Shown here: piece by piece, positions 25,439-35,854 of the stretch
Position numbering within the stretch: the first letter of the stretch is position 1
Layout of the letters: every line of letters starts with the position of its first letter
Origin: Hymenopus coronatus
Lineage: Eukaryota; Arthropoda; Insecta; Mantodea; Hymenopodidae
NCBI GenBank assembly: GCA_030762935.1
Contig: CM060898.1
Span: 97,880,781 to 97,944,780, forward strand
Direction of reading: 5' to 3'
Length of the DNA: 64,000 nucleotides
Translations under genes and position numbers: made by a program
Notes under the pieces: generated by a model
Told to the model about the DNA's origin: nothing
Database searches by the model: none
Seen by the model: the letters and a program-made list of their open reading frames with translations, nothing else

Positions 25439-25569
25439 CTTTCTCTGCACGTATTAGTGTATAGAGAAGAAATTGTATTGCACCCAAAAATTCGATACCG
25501 AGATTTCACAAGAAATATACATTTTAAGACCCCTGAAACAAAACAAAAGAAAAGAAAAAGCCACACATG

Positions 25570-25574
<5 letters not shown>

Positions 25575-25616
<42 letters not shown>
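25575..25616 (+). repeat. (GT)n microsatellite inside HT
   Basis: About 21 GT units at the fixed microsatellite position of the HT family. Confidence 0.95.
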
Positions 25617-25619
<3 letters not shown>

Positions 25620-25653
25620 CAGCATAGCTCAAAAACGAAAAGTCAATGAAATA

Positions 25654-26334
25654 TGCGGAGGTAATATTTCGGTTCGTAACCGGGTGCAGGTTTTGGATAT
25701 TTAGGAATGGTGTGGATATGAGGGTGCCCTAGTTCAAAATTTTGTTAGCATGGAATCTCTTTTCAGGGGTGGTAAATCACAAGTAATTTTCTTCGAGTTC
25801 CAGACTGTTGTTGAACTCATTTATTCATTTTGTTCGTACATTTCTGCCGTCGAATACATAGGGATTCCTCCTGAATTTTCTATTCTGAAGTCACGCTTTA
25901 CTCGACTGCGCCTATTAGTACTTATTAATTTTGGTGCAGTGATTTTATCAGTTATCTGGTCCGTATTAAATCAATACTATTTCCGTCACAGCCAAAGGTA
26001 GCCCGTTCGGCTCCAGCACGGACCCCAAATATCACATGTCACGTGTGGATGTTCCATACCAAGTGCCAAAAGTGTCGCTCGACCAACAAGAGAATTGTTT
26101 CTGTTCTCTTTGTTGTGTTCACCATCGGGCAGTGTAACCTCACCCCTTTAGTTCAATGTCCTTCCCTTAACGGTACATTCCTACCTGGGTCGCTCGTCAG
26201 CTCGTGACAACTGTCTGTCCTCGGCTACTTTTCAATGTACATTTGTCCCCTCTTAGTATAATTCATATTATTTGTCATACTTTATATTTCATTTTAAATA
26301 GATTTTAGCCCCGTGACAAGACATGTACTGTCTA
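25654..26334. mobile_element. solo-LTR-like insertion
   Basis: A 681-bp insertion in an HT copy, flanked by AAATA on both sides (25,649-25,653 and 26,335-26,339). It begins with TG, which suits an LTR, but ends TGTCTA rather than CA. It contains no recognised coding region; the 83-codon frame at 25,750-26,001 is unlike any protein I know. A solo LTR is the best reading, and an unclassified DNA element is the alternative. Confidence 0.5.
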
Positions 26335-26878
26335 AAATACCAAACTTGGTATCTAAGTTCAATATCTTCCAAGAATGTGACACGAATATTATTTTAAAGA
26401 ATATCCCCCCATTCCCAACTATTCTTTATGTGGAAATATTTTGGAAATTTTTAATTTTCTCAAACATGTCTTTAAAGGTTTTGATTAAAATATCGTAAAT
26501 TAAAGATACTTACATAACAAATAAAATGTATATCTTGAATTTTCTGGGAATAGCCTCTGAAGTCATCTTAATTCTGAATGAATTTTGGGAATTTTGTATA
26601 ACCATAAGAGATAAGACAAAAATTACTACATAAAATACAAAATTTATGTTAAATCCACTTTTTTCGCGGAGTTGCCTGTTTCTGAGATATTCTTTTCAAT
26701 TTTAAAACACTTAAACCCTTTCTCATACGGAAATTTGTCAACTCCTAGCCACACAAACAAAGGAACTTCAACCACATATCAAGCAGCTTTTAAAAGATTT
26801 AGCTATCGCTTTAACCTATGGCACTCTCTTAATTCCATTATACCTACAATGAAACAAGTAATATCATTTCTGGTAATA

Positions 26879-27612
26879 CAAAGTACTCCAAAAAGTAAGT
26901 TCCGTTTGGTAATAAAATTAAATTGTGTACAGATACAGAATAATTAGTTATTGCACAAAATTCTACAACTCTTAAACTACCTTTCCACATAACTGCCGAA
27001 ATGTTGCAGGCATCTGTCATAGCGTGGCACAAGTTTTTGTATACCTTCTTCATAGAAGTTTGCCGCCTGTACCCAACGTGAGCAAAGTTTACGAAATTTC
27101 AGTTTTTTGGTAACAATTTCATGAATTAGTGATCGTGAGCTTTGGGGATATTCCATAGCGAGAGCACTAATTGTAAACTTGCGGTTTTCCTGGATCTTGT
27201 CATCAATCGCGTGAACCAGTTCTTCTGTAACCAAAGATGGACGCCCACTTCGTTCTTCATCGTGCACTTCACTACATCCTTCATTGAACTGTCGGACCCA
27301 TCTTCTCACCATTGAAACACTCATCGCATTTTGTCCGTAAATTTCGCAAATTTGCCGATAAATTTCAATTGGTTTCACTTTCCTAGCATTCAGAAAACGA
27401 ATCACAGATCTGATTTCACAAGCGGCGGGATTTTCAATGAACACCGACATTGTAAACAAGCACAACAAAGCGTATGTGGCTGACAGCGATCTCAAAATGG
27501 CGCACGTTTCTTCTCCTTGATACAGAGCGTCTACCGCGCATGTGCGGAACTGCGATCGCAGTGCTGCAGCGGAGATAAATTGAAACGGAACTTTCTTTCT
27601 GGACGTACCTCG
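26879..27612 (-). mobile_element. internally deleted mariner element with TA duplication
   Basis: The 734-bp element is bounded by TA at 26,877-26,878 and 27,613-27,614 and inserted in an HT copy. The ends are inverted repeats of about 29 bp sharing GTAAGTTCCGTTT or GAAAGTTCCGTTT. It encodes one open frame on the - strand that lacks the catalytic core, as described in the separate CDS entry. Confidence 0.9.
26977..27450 (-). CDS. mariner transposase DNA-binding region joined to its C-terminal tail
   Basis: An uninterrupted frame of about 157 codons from MSVFIENPAACEIRSVIR, the start chosen because it matches the usual beginning of this mariner group; an upstream in-frame ATG at 27,495 is less likely. 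Residues ~10-60 form the first helix-turn-helix (RFLNARKVKPIEIYRQ, MVRRWVRQFNEG). Residues ~70-110 hold the second (ERSGRPSLVTEELVHAID, FTISALAMEYPQSSRSLIHE). After KLCSRWV the frame jumps directly to YEEGIQKLVPRYDRCLQHFG, the family's C-terminal end. The whole DDD catalytic domain, about 170 residues, is missing. It cannot cut DNA but might still bind the terminal repeats. It lies alone in its element. Whether it is expressed cannot be seen. Confidence 0.8.
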   Translation of the reverse strand: MSVFIENPAACEIRSVIRFLNARKVKPIEIYRQICEIYGQNAMSVSMVRRWVRQFNEGCSEVHDEERSGRPSLVTEELVHAIDDKIQENRKFTISALAMEYPQSSRSLIHEIVTKKLKFRKLCSRWVQAANFYEEGIQKLVPRYDRCLQHFGSYVER

Positions 27613-27716
27613 TATTTTCTCGATTAGCGTGAAGTAAATAGGAGGTTAAGCTTTTCAACAATGGTTTGTTGCAGAGATGTAGAGAAAGTCACGAGAATGA
27701 AACATGTCAGATTTTG

Positions 27717-27851
27717 TTTCTTTCTTTAAGATCGCTTTAACATCTAGGTCATAATACTATGTGATTTCACAGATATGTTAACATAAATATATATTATAAA
27801 ACAATGTTACATATTTACTAATTTAAAATGGGAAAACACAATGATAGCTAG

Positions 27852-27902
<51 letters not shown>

Positions 27903-27963
27903 TGTGTCGAATTCGAAAGTTGCTTAACTTTGTTGAATTGTAATAATATAAAATTTCATGTAG
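27717..27963. other. AT-rich spacer with (TA)n
   Basis: Contains a TA microsatellite at about 27,855-27,897, but no gene. Confidence 0.7.
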
Positions 27964-28126
27964 TTTTTTACTTTCTCTTTAATATATGCATAGTGTATAG
28001 AGAAGGTATTTTAATGCACCCTAAAATTCGATACCGAAATTTCACTGGAAATGAATGTTTTGGGTTCTCTAAATCTAAGAAAAGCATTTTTGGTAAAAGG
28101 TTCGTGTGAGTGCGCGTTGTGTGACT

Positions 28127-28163
<37 letters not shown>

Positions 28164-28875
28164 TGTGTGTGTCTGAGGACAGAATAGCTTAAAAACTAAA
28201 AGTCCGTTAAATACCAAACTTGATATTTAAGTTCAGTATCTTCCAAGAATGCGACACGAAGATTTTCAAGAAATTCCCCCCACCCCAACTACCCTTTACA
28301 AGGAACATTTTTCGAAAATTTTCATTTTCCCAAAAATGGCTCTAACGAGTTTGATTAAAATATCGTATATTTAAGACATTTACCTGACAAATAAAATGTA
28401 TCTTGAATTTTCTGGGAATAGCCTCTGGAGACTACTTTATTCTGGATAAATTTTACAGAATTTTGAATAACCGGCAAACCGTAAGAGATAGACAAACACT
28501 TACTTAACAGAAAATGTAGAGCTCCATAAAACACACAATTTATGTTATATACATTTTTTTCGTGGAGCGGATCGTTTTTGAGGTATTCCTTGTTGTTTGT
28601 TTTAGCTTTAAAAAACAAACTTTTCTCATACGGGAATTTGTCAAATTCTGTCCGTAGAAACAAAGGACCTTCAGTTACCTAGCAACCAGCTTTTGACTAA
28701 TACTTTAGTCTATGTTACTCCCTTATTTCCCTTCTACTTGCATGGAAGCAAGTAATAAGACCATTTCTGTTAATTTTTTCTCGATTAGCACGAAGGGAAA
28801 AGAAGCATACATTTTTTAACAATAATTTGTTGCAGATATGTTGAAAAAGTCATGTGAATGGAACACATAACACTG
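27964..28875 (-). repeat. HT family, full length
   Basis: Tail (TTTTTACTTTCTCTT) to head (GTGAATGGAACACATAAC). It has a GT microsatellite at 28,131-28,171. Confidence 0.95.
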
Positions 28876-29014
28876 TTTACTATCTCCATACGCACTATGT
28901 ACATAGTGTATAGAGAAAGTATTGCACTCTACCAAAAAATTCGATACCGAGATTTCACCGGAAATATATGTTTTAGGGTCCCCAATATCCATAAAAAACA
29001 CTTTCCCAAAAAGG

Positions 29015-29063
<49 letters not shown>

Positions 29064-29712
29064 GTGTGTCCGTGAACACGATAACTCAAAAACGAAAAGT
29101 TGGTAAAATACCAAACTTGGTATTTAAGTTTAGTATCTTCCAGGGATGCGAGATGAAGATTTTGAGAAAAATCCCCCCACCCCAACTACCCTTTACATGG
29201 AACTTTTTTCGAAAATTTTTATTTTCTCAAAAATGGCTCTAACGATTTTGATTAAAATTTCGTATATCAAAGATATTTACCTGACAAATAAAATGTATAT
29301 CTTGAATTTTCTGGGAATGGCCTCTGAGGAGTAGTTTATTCTAGATGAATTTTACTAAAGTTTGAATAACTGCTAAACCGTAAGAGATGGATAAAAACTT
29401 ACTGCACAAAAAATGTAGAGCACATTAAGACACACAATTTATGCTATATACATTTTTTCGTGGAGTTCGTCGTTTTTGTGACATTCCTTATTTTTGGCTT
29501 CTGCTATGAAAAACGTATACTTTTCTCATACAGGAACTTGTCAACTTCTACCTATATAAACAAAGGAACTTCATTGACATAGCAACCAGCTTTTGACTAT
29601 CACTTTAACCTACGGTTTCGCTTCAACTTATAATAGAAGTATAAGCATTTTAAGAATTATTTGTTGAAGGGATATGGAGAAGATCATGTGAATGATACAC
29701 ATAAGACTTTTT
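28876..29712 (-). repeat. HT family, full length, in tandem
   Basis: Follows the previous copy head-to-tail with no gap. The hairpin is well preserved (CGCACTATGTACATAGTG), and GT repeats fill 29,018-29,060. Confidence 0.95.
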
Positions 29713-29985
29713 ATTGTTATACTGTTTTAGAGTTTACGAGAATAAGGTAGATGAAGAGATATGTGGTTGTTGAGTCCACTGATATTTCCATTTTTCTAGA
29801 GGCAACTTGCAGAGATGTTTGAGGACATTGGAGTATGGTATTGCTATGTGCGAGTCTCCAGGTAGCAGCGTTACATCCAAGCAGCTAAAGTCTGCTTTCC
29901 TTACCTTACCCCGCATGTCAACAGCATGTCGTACTTAAGTCCTCTTTTATTGGCTGCATACCGCGTAGAAACTAGTTCCCTAGTT
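29713..29985. other. unique spacer between opposed HT copies
   Basis: About 270 bp with no match to HT or to any other repeat here, lying between the heads of a - copy and a + copy. Confidence 0.5.
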
Positions 29986-30862
29986 AAAAAAAACTGATGT
30001 GTTCCATTCACAAGACTTTCTCTACCTCTCTGCAACAAATTATTGTTGAAAAGCTTATGCTTCTATTTACTTCACACTAATCGAGAAAAAAATTAACACA
30101 AATAGTCTTATTATTTGCTTCCTTGTAAGCAGAAGGGAAATAAGGGAGTACTTTAGCCTAAACTAATAATCAAAAGCTGGTCGCCATGTGACTGAAGTTT
30201 GTTTGTTGTATAGAGAGGAGTTGACAAATTCCTGTATGAGAAAAGTATGATTTTCATAACTGAAAGCAAAAACAAGGAATATGTAAAAAACGATCAACTC
30301 CACGAAAAAAATGAATGTAAGATAAACTGTGCATTTTAAGGTGCTCTACATTTTTTGTGTTGTAAATTTCCCTCCATCTCTTACGGTTTAGCAGTTATAC
30401 AAAAATCCATAGAACTCATCCAGCATAAAGTAATCTTCAGAGGCTATTCCCAGAAAATTCAAGATATACGTTTTATTTGTCGTGTAAATATCTTTAATAT
30501 ACGAAATTTTAATCAAAATTCTTAGAGCCATTTTTTAGAAAATCAAAATTTTTGAAAAAAGTTCCATGTAAAGGGTAGTTGGGGGTGGGGGTATTTTTTT
30601 TCAAAATCTTCGTGTCGCATCCCTGAAAGTTACTAAACTAAATACCAAATTTGGTATTTTACCGACTTTTCGTTTTTTGAGTTATCGTGTTCACAGATGC
30701 ACGGACACACGGACCTTTTTCTGTAAATACTTTTTTTGGATACAGGGGATCCTAAAACATAAATTTCCGGTGAAATCTCCGAGTCGAATTTTTTTGGTGG
30801 AATGCAATACCTTATCTATACACTATATACACTATGTACATAGTGCGTATAGAGAAAGTACA
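29986..30862 (+). repeat. HT family, full length
   Basis: Head (AAAAAAACTGATGTGTTCC) to tail (GCGTATAGAGAAAGTA), immediately followed by another + copy. Confidence 0.95.
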
Positions 30863-31290
30863 AAATCTGATGTGTTCCATTCACATGACTTTCTCTACAT
30901 CGCTGCAATAAATTATTTTTAAAAAGTTGATGCCTCTATTTACTTTCTGCTAATCGAGAAAAAATTAGCAGAAATAGTCTTATTTCTTGCTTACTTGTAA
31001 GTAGAAGTAAAATAAATAAGCACCATAGGTTAAAGTACTAGTCAAAAGCTGGTTGCTATGTGACTGGAGTTCCTTTGTTTGTATGCTCAGCAGTTTACAA
31101 ATTCGTGTTTAGAGACACACGGACACATTGACACACGGACACACACAGGGACCTTTTTCTGAAAATTTTTTTTTGGATACAGGGGACCCTAAAACATATA
31201 TTTCCGGTAAATCGCGGTATCGACTTTTTTGATGGAGTGCAATACCTTCTCTATACACTATGTACATAGTGCGTATAGAGAAAGTAAAAA
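30863..31290 (+). repeat. HT family, internally deleted
   Basis: It has a complete head and a complete tail, but the interior jumps from the TTGTTTGTATG block to the microsatellite (GACACACGGACACA). The copy is about 430 bp and both termini are intact. Confidence 0.95.
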
Positions 31291-31424
31291 AAGCAAGTAA
31301 TAAGACCCTTTCTGCTATTTTTTTCTCGATTAGCATTAAGTAAATAGAAGAATAAGCTTTTTAACAATAATTTATTGTGGAAATGTAGAGAAAGTCATGT
31401 GAATGGAACACATCAGATTTTTTT
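31291..31424 (-). repeat. HT family, head fragment
   Basis: AAGCAAGTAATAAGACC to GAACACATCAGATTTTT, inverted relative to the preceding copy. Confidence 0.9.
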
Positions 31425-31899
31425 ATTTCGGCTCGTATTGCTATATATTACCAAATAATAACAGGATATTTAGCCTGGAATGCAGATGGCCTCTCGTTAA
31501 ACATATACACTTTTATTAGTAACCCGACACGAATTATATACAACTCCTGACGCATCTAACTTAGACAAACTTACGGTATGAATCATTTTCCCACTACATG
31601 ACATTACCCATGATGCTTTGCTTTTTAGACAAAATTATACTTATGCATCACATTAATAATATTACAAATTCAGTAAAATTGCAATAATGTAAGATTAAAT
31701 TACAAATTTGTGTGTCTCACAATATTTCTTAGTAGGTATATACATTTCGTTGTCCGCACTACTACGAATTTTGACACATTGTTATTTCATTACACATAGA
31801 TAAGTGTAAATATTTAAAAGCATATTCAAAGTTTTCTTTGGCTATTGCTGATACTATTGTCACAGTGCGTGTGATCTGAAGTGTAAAGTAATACCGTTT
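31425..31899. other. unassigned AT-rich stretch
   Basis: Nothing recognised. Confidence 0.35.
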
Positions 31900-32025
31900 T
31901 GCCGAGCACAGTACACATTAGTTGGGTCAGTACATAAACACTTTTTCTTGCGTAAGCTTCGGCGGCTAGTGTCCATGGTATCATGGTCTTCCGGGATGGC
32001 CGCGTCTTGACAAACAGGCAGATCG

Positions 32026-32346
32026 GTGACAACCAGGCGACAAGAGCACATTAGAAGCTTAAAACTGCACCAACCAGAGAAATCAGCACTTGCAGAGCAC
32101 GCCATAGCCACAGGACACCACATAGACTTCGACCAGATACAGCTACTGGCACATTCTGACTATTTCCCACACAGGATGGTACGGGAAAGCATAGAAATTT
32201 ACAAACAACAACACACCTTAAACCGAGACAACGGCAAACATCTCAGCTCAATCTGGCAGACCCTAATTAGGAATGTGGGGATTGGCAGGCCACCAGCCAA
32301 TAGGCGCGAGAGGGGCCGGCCTTTGCCCCCTCCCGCCACAGTATAA
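32026..32346 (+). pseudogene. Penelope-like element, C-terminal endonuclease-region fragment
   Basis: In Penelope-like elements the C-terminal GIY-YIG domain nicks target DNA. This 106-codon frame shows the conserved distal part: HIRSLKLHQPEKSALAEHAI with the catalytic-region EH pair, ATGHHIDFDQIQLLAHSDYF, then RMVRESIEIYKQQHTLNRDN. The GIY and YIG motifs themselves and the reverse transcriptase should lie upstream but are not there; upstream sequence is instead an inverted piece of the 3' end. The last ~25 residues (PPANRRERGRPLPPP) are probably terminal-repeat sequence read through. It is a 5'-truncated remnant. Confidence 0.7.
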
Positions 32347-32724
32347 AGAGCGCCCGGCCGCGCTGTCCTTTTGTTACAGGGCTGCAGATATGTACTTATT
32401 CCTCACCACAAATCTTCCAAGGGCGCAATCAGGGCTCCGGTCATGTTTGCGTCCTGGCCCTCAATCTCTCCTGGCTATGGCGTCTGGCCAGCCATAACAC
32501 CCGCTCCTTGAATCCGCAGGTGCAACAAGCGGTACTGCAGCATTCCTACACCCGAATTCTCTCCGGTGGAGTGGTTTTTTAGTGGGTATTGCCAGTTTAG
32601 GGCGACCCCCACACTCGGCAGAGCTATCCCCTCTGTCGCCTGTAGATTGGGTTTTTCCACTCCACTCGAAAAAAAAAAATTGTCGGAACACAGTTCACCT
32701 GGCACTGTCGTGATGAGAGCACAC

Positions 32725-32763
32725 GCCCTGAGGAAGCCCCACATAGTGAGGCGAAACGTCGGC
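32725..32763 (+). ncRNA. hammerhead-ribozyme-like core (candidate)
   Basis: CTGAGGA (32,728-32,734) fits the CUGANGA core. A potential helix II follows (GCCCCAC, loop ATA, GTGAGGC, with one mismatch), then GAAAC (32,753-32,757). GCC before the core can pair with GGC after GTC (32,761-32,763). One extra A precedes helix II, and helix III would be minimal. Penelope-like elements are known to carry such ribozymes, so the location is suitable. Confidence 0.35.
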
Positions 32764-33030
32764 AACATTTCAAGCCAAGATGCGGCCTTCCCGGAAGACC
32801 AAGATAACATAAACACTTGTCTTGTGAGCTACATTTCATTTTGTCTGGCAAATAAAGTAATTCCATAACATGTTTCAATCAGTCTGACTATCTATCCAAC
32901 TCCTATCCGACACACGACTTGTAAGAAAAAATGCTTAAATTAAGACTATTTGAACTAATAGTTGGCTAAGTTATGAAGCCCGGGACTTAAATGTACTTAA
33001 AACATTGTAAGTCGCCTAGGTATGTCATCT

Positions 33031-33897
33031 AAAAATCTGATATGTTCCATTTACATGACTTTCTCTATAGCTCTGCAACAAATTGTTAAAAAGCTTATGC
33101 TTCTATTTACATCATGCTAATTGAGAAAAATTTAGCAGAAATAGTCTTTTTACTTGCTTCCTTGTAAGTAGGAGCAAAATAAGGGAGTACCATAGGTTAA
33201 AGTGATAGTCAAAAGCTGGTTGCTATGTGACTGAGGCTCCTTTGTTTGTATAGGCAGGATTAAACAAATTCATGTGTGAGAAAAGCATAAGCTTTTTAAA
33301 GGTGAAATCAAAACCAATGAATGACTCAAAAATGGTTAATTCCACAAGAAAAAATGTATATAACATAAATTGTGTGTTTTAACGCGCTCTACACCTTTTG
33401 TGTGGTAAGTTTTTGTCTATCTCTTACGGTTTAGCAGCTATACAAAATTCCGTAAAATTCATCCAGTATAAAATTGTCTTCAGAGGCTATTCCCAGAAAA
33501 TTCAAGATATAACTTTGTCAGGTAAATATCTTTAATATACAACATATTTATCAAAATCGTTAGAGCCATTTTTTAGAAAATCAAAATTTTCGAACAAAGT
33601 TCCATGTAAAGGGTAGTTTGGTGTGGGGCAATTTTCTCAAAATTTTCGTGTTGCATCCCTGGAAGATATTGAACTTAAATACCAAGTTTGTTATTTTACC
33701 GACTTTTGGTTTTTGAGTTATCGTGTTCAGAGACACACGGACACAGACACAAACGGACCGTTTTTTGAAAATGCTTTTTTTGGACACAGGGGACCCTAAA
33801 ATATATATTTCCGGTGAAATTTCGGTATCGAATTTTTGGGTGGAGTGCATACCTTCTCTATACACTATGTACATAGTACCTATAGAGAAAGTAAAAA
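33031..33897 (+). repeat. HT family, full length
   Basis: AAAAATCTGATATGTTCC to GAGAAAGTAAAAAT. The flanks TGTCATCT and ATTTTGAG do not show a target duplication. Confidence 0.95.
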
Positions 33898-33941
33898 TAT
33901 TTTGAGATCACATTGTGTTTTATCGGGAAAGACATGCATTT

Positions 33942-34015
33942 TGCCATGGTAACTCATTGGTTGGAGCAATCACTCACCCGCCGGGGAATTCGTGGTTCAA
34001 ATCCCGGCTATGGCA
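33942..34015 (+). repeat. tRNA-like sequence (SINE head or tRNA pseudogene)
   Basis: TGCCATG at the start can pair with TATGGCA at the end, as an acceptor stem. AACTCATTGGTTGGAGCA resembles an A box, and GGTTCAAATCC fits the B-box consensus. The T-stem pairs poorly and the anticodon arm is unclear, so a functional tRNA is unlikely. Confidence 0.55.
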
Positions 34016-34183
34016 TTGCATTTTTCAGTCCGACTCTACCTATCCAATGTTTCACAAAGTTAGATTTCATTTACATTCATATGCACTTCTGTTATTACCC
34101 ATATTGCATCTGTTACCTCATGCTCCTAAATCAATTGCTTATTTTGGAACTGCCTTTCTGTTCTTCAATTTTCTGCAAATAGC

Positions 34184-35119
34184 TTTTTATTTCCTTTATA
34201 CGTACTATGTGCATAGTATATACAATATCTACTCATATTGCATTGCACCCAAATATTCGATGTCGAGATTTCACCTGAAATACACGTTTTGAGAACCCCT
34301 GAGCCAAAAAAATTAGAAAAATGTCCCTGTGTGTATATCTCTCTTTCAGTGTGTGAGTCTGTGTGTATGTGGGCGCGTGTGTGTCGTGGACAGTACAACT
34401 CAAAAATGAAAAGACCGTTAAATACCGAACTTGGTATTTAAGTTTGGTATATTCCAAGAATTGGACACGAAGATTTTCAAGAAAACCTCCCCCAACCCAA
34501 AATACCTTTTACATGGAACATTTTTAGAAAATTTTGATTTTCTCAGAAATAGCATTAACGACGCTGACTAAAATATCTTCAGTACAACATATTTTTATGA
34601 CAAACGAAATGCATATTTTTAATTTTCAGCGAATAGCCCCTGAAGACCACTTCATTCTGGATGACTTTTATATAAATGGCAAATCGTAAGGGGTATACAA
34701 AAACTTACTACAAAAAAGTTTAGATCTCATTAAAACACAACATTTATGTTATATAATTATATTGTAGAGTTAACCGTTTTCGAGATGTTCCGTATTATTG
34801 GTTTCAATTTTAAGTCACTTAAACTTTTCTCAAACGGGAAGGCTTTTTTTTTCTCGGTTCTCGTTTGTTTACTCCTGCCAAGTAAACAACCTGCAATTTC
34901 AATTGTTTCTCATACCAACCGGTTTTTATAGGACGATATTATTGCTTTAGTCTGTGCATTTTCTTATTTCTCTTCTACTTACAAGGAAACTAGTAATAAG
35001 ACTAATTCTGCTTATGTTTATCTTGATTAGCATGATGTAGATAACAGATTAATTTTTTGAATAAAGAGTTTTTTACGGAATAGCTATAGGATATATGAAT
35101 GGAACACAGTAGAGTTTTT
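34184..35119 (-). repeat. HT family, full length, diverged
   Basis: Opens with TTTTTATTTCCTTTATACG and closes at GAATGGAACACAGTAG. The hairpin is degraded by an insertion in its 3' arm. Confidence 0.9.
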
Positions 35120-35262
35120 CCCTTCTACTTACAAGGAACCAAGAAATAAGGACAGTTTCTGCTAATGTTTACATGAAGTGGATAGAAGAATAAGTTTTTT
35201 TAAGCATAATTTGTTACAGAAATATAGAGAAGGTCATGTGAATGGAACTAATCAGCTTTTTG
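35120..35262 (-). repeat. HT family, head fragment in tandem
   Basis: CCCTTCTACTTACAAGGAACC to GTGAATGGAACTAATCAG, directly after the previous head. Confidence 0.85.
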
Positions 35263-35854
35263 GGCTTGGCGTACGTCTTTGCTGAAAAAAAAAAAACAGT
35301 AGTCTAACTCCGTCCATCATGTAAATTAGTAGAACTATCTTGTTTGATGTGTGCTGGAGGGCAATTATACTCCACATCACTAGCAACCATGTTACAGAAA
35401 ACTAAACGCTTGAGAAGCTTCCAACAAAGTTCATTTAATGTAGCGATATTATGCTAAATAAGTAGCACACATAGAATTTCAGTTAATTATTATTCTATGG
35501 AAAATCTGAGCTACAGAGAGTTCTGCAAGTTACGTAACTAAGGGAAGAGAAATGCTCAAAACCACAGCTCCTCAAAAGCCTCATTAGAGCAATTGAGTGC
35601 AGCGATAATTAATTTGATTTGAAATGATGTAGTCGCAAATTGGTAATTCAGCACAAACTTCGTACATTTTCGGTCCTAGGTGAGAAGTGATACCCAGTAC
35701 TGCATTAAACACTTTCCAACCTAGACGCCTATACTTCCAATAAAAGATTTCCAACTCAACGGGTTATCCAACTAAATTGTACAGTTTTTCCTAAATTAAA
35801 TATTATTTAAGTTGTGGGCGACATAATACCAAGCAGATGCTGTATGTTTATATT
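35263..35854. other. unassigned stretch
   Basis: Nothing recognised in about 590 bp. Confidence 0.35.

Larger units (their letters stand above)
25439..27716 (-). repeat. HT family copy split by two insertions
   Basis: The segments 25,439-25,653, 26,335-26,878 and 27,613-27,716 together make one complete - copy. It is interrupted by an LTR-like unit and by a deleted mariner. Sequence on either side of both insertions joins smoothly to the HT consensus. Confidence 0.9.
31900..32870 (+). mobile_element. Penelope-like retroelement, 3' part
   Basis: A GIY-YIG-type C-terminal coding region (32,026-32,280) is followed by a ~500-bp non-coding 3' part containing GAGGCGAAACGTCGGC, a block typical of these elements. 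A short inverted copy of the 3' sequence (CTTCCGGGATGGCCGCG at ~31,990, against CGGCCTTCCCGGAAG at ~32,785) precedes the coding part. Inverted partial terminal repeats of this kind are known in Penelope-like elements. The reverse transcriptase is absent. Confidence 0.65.

Noticed and set aside
28816..29079. Recurring peptide with THTHTH runs and a GDPKTYISGEISVSNF-like stretch, open in many places
   Set aside because: It is the HT tail and its microsatellite read in one frame. It recurs because the DNA recurs, has no consistent start or length, and the opposite frame is open equally often.
27964..31424. CRISPR-like array of regularly spaced repeats
   Set aside because: The units are ~0.85-kb dispersed elements in both orientations, in an animal genome, without spacers.
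32960..32985. Third mariner terminal repeat (GAAGCCCGGGACTT)
   Set aside because: Only the first ~12 bases match the termini at 2,588 and 24,182. The rest diverges at once and no transposase sequence adjoins.
33942..34015. Functional tRNA gene
   Set aside because: The acceptor stem and polymerase III boxes are present, but the T-stem has mismatches and the anticodon arm cannot be folded convincingly.
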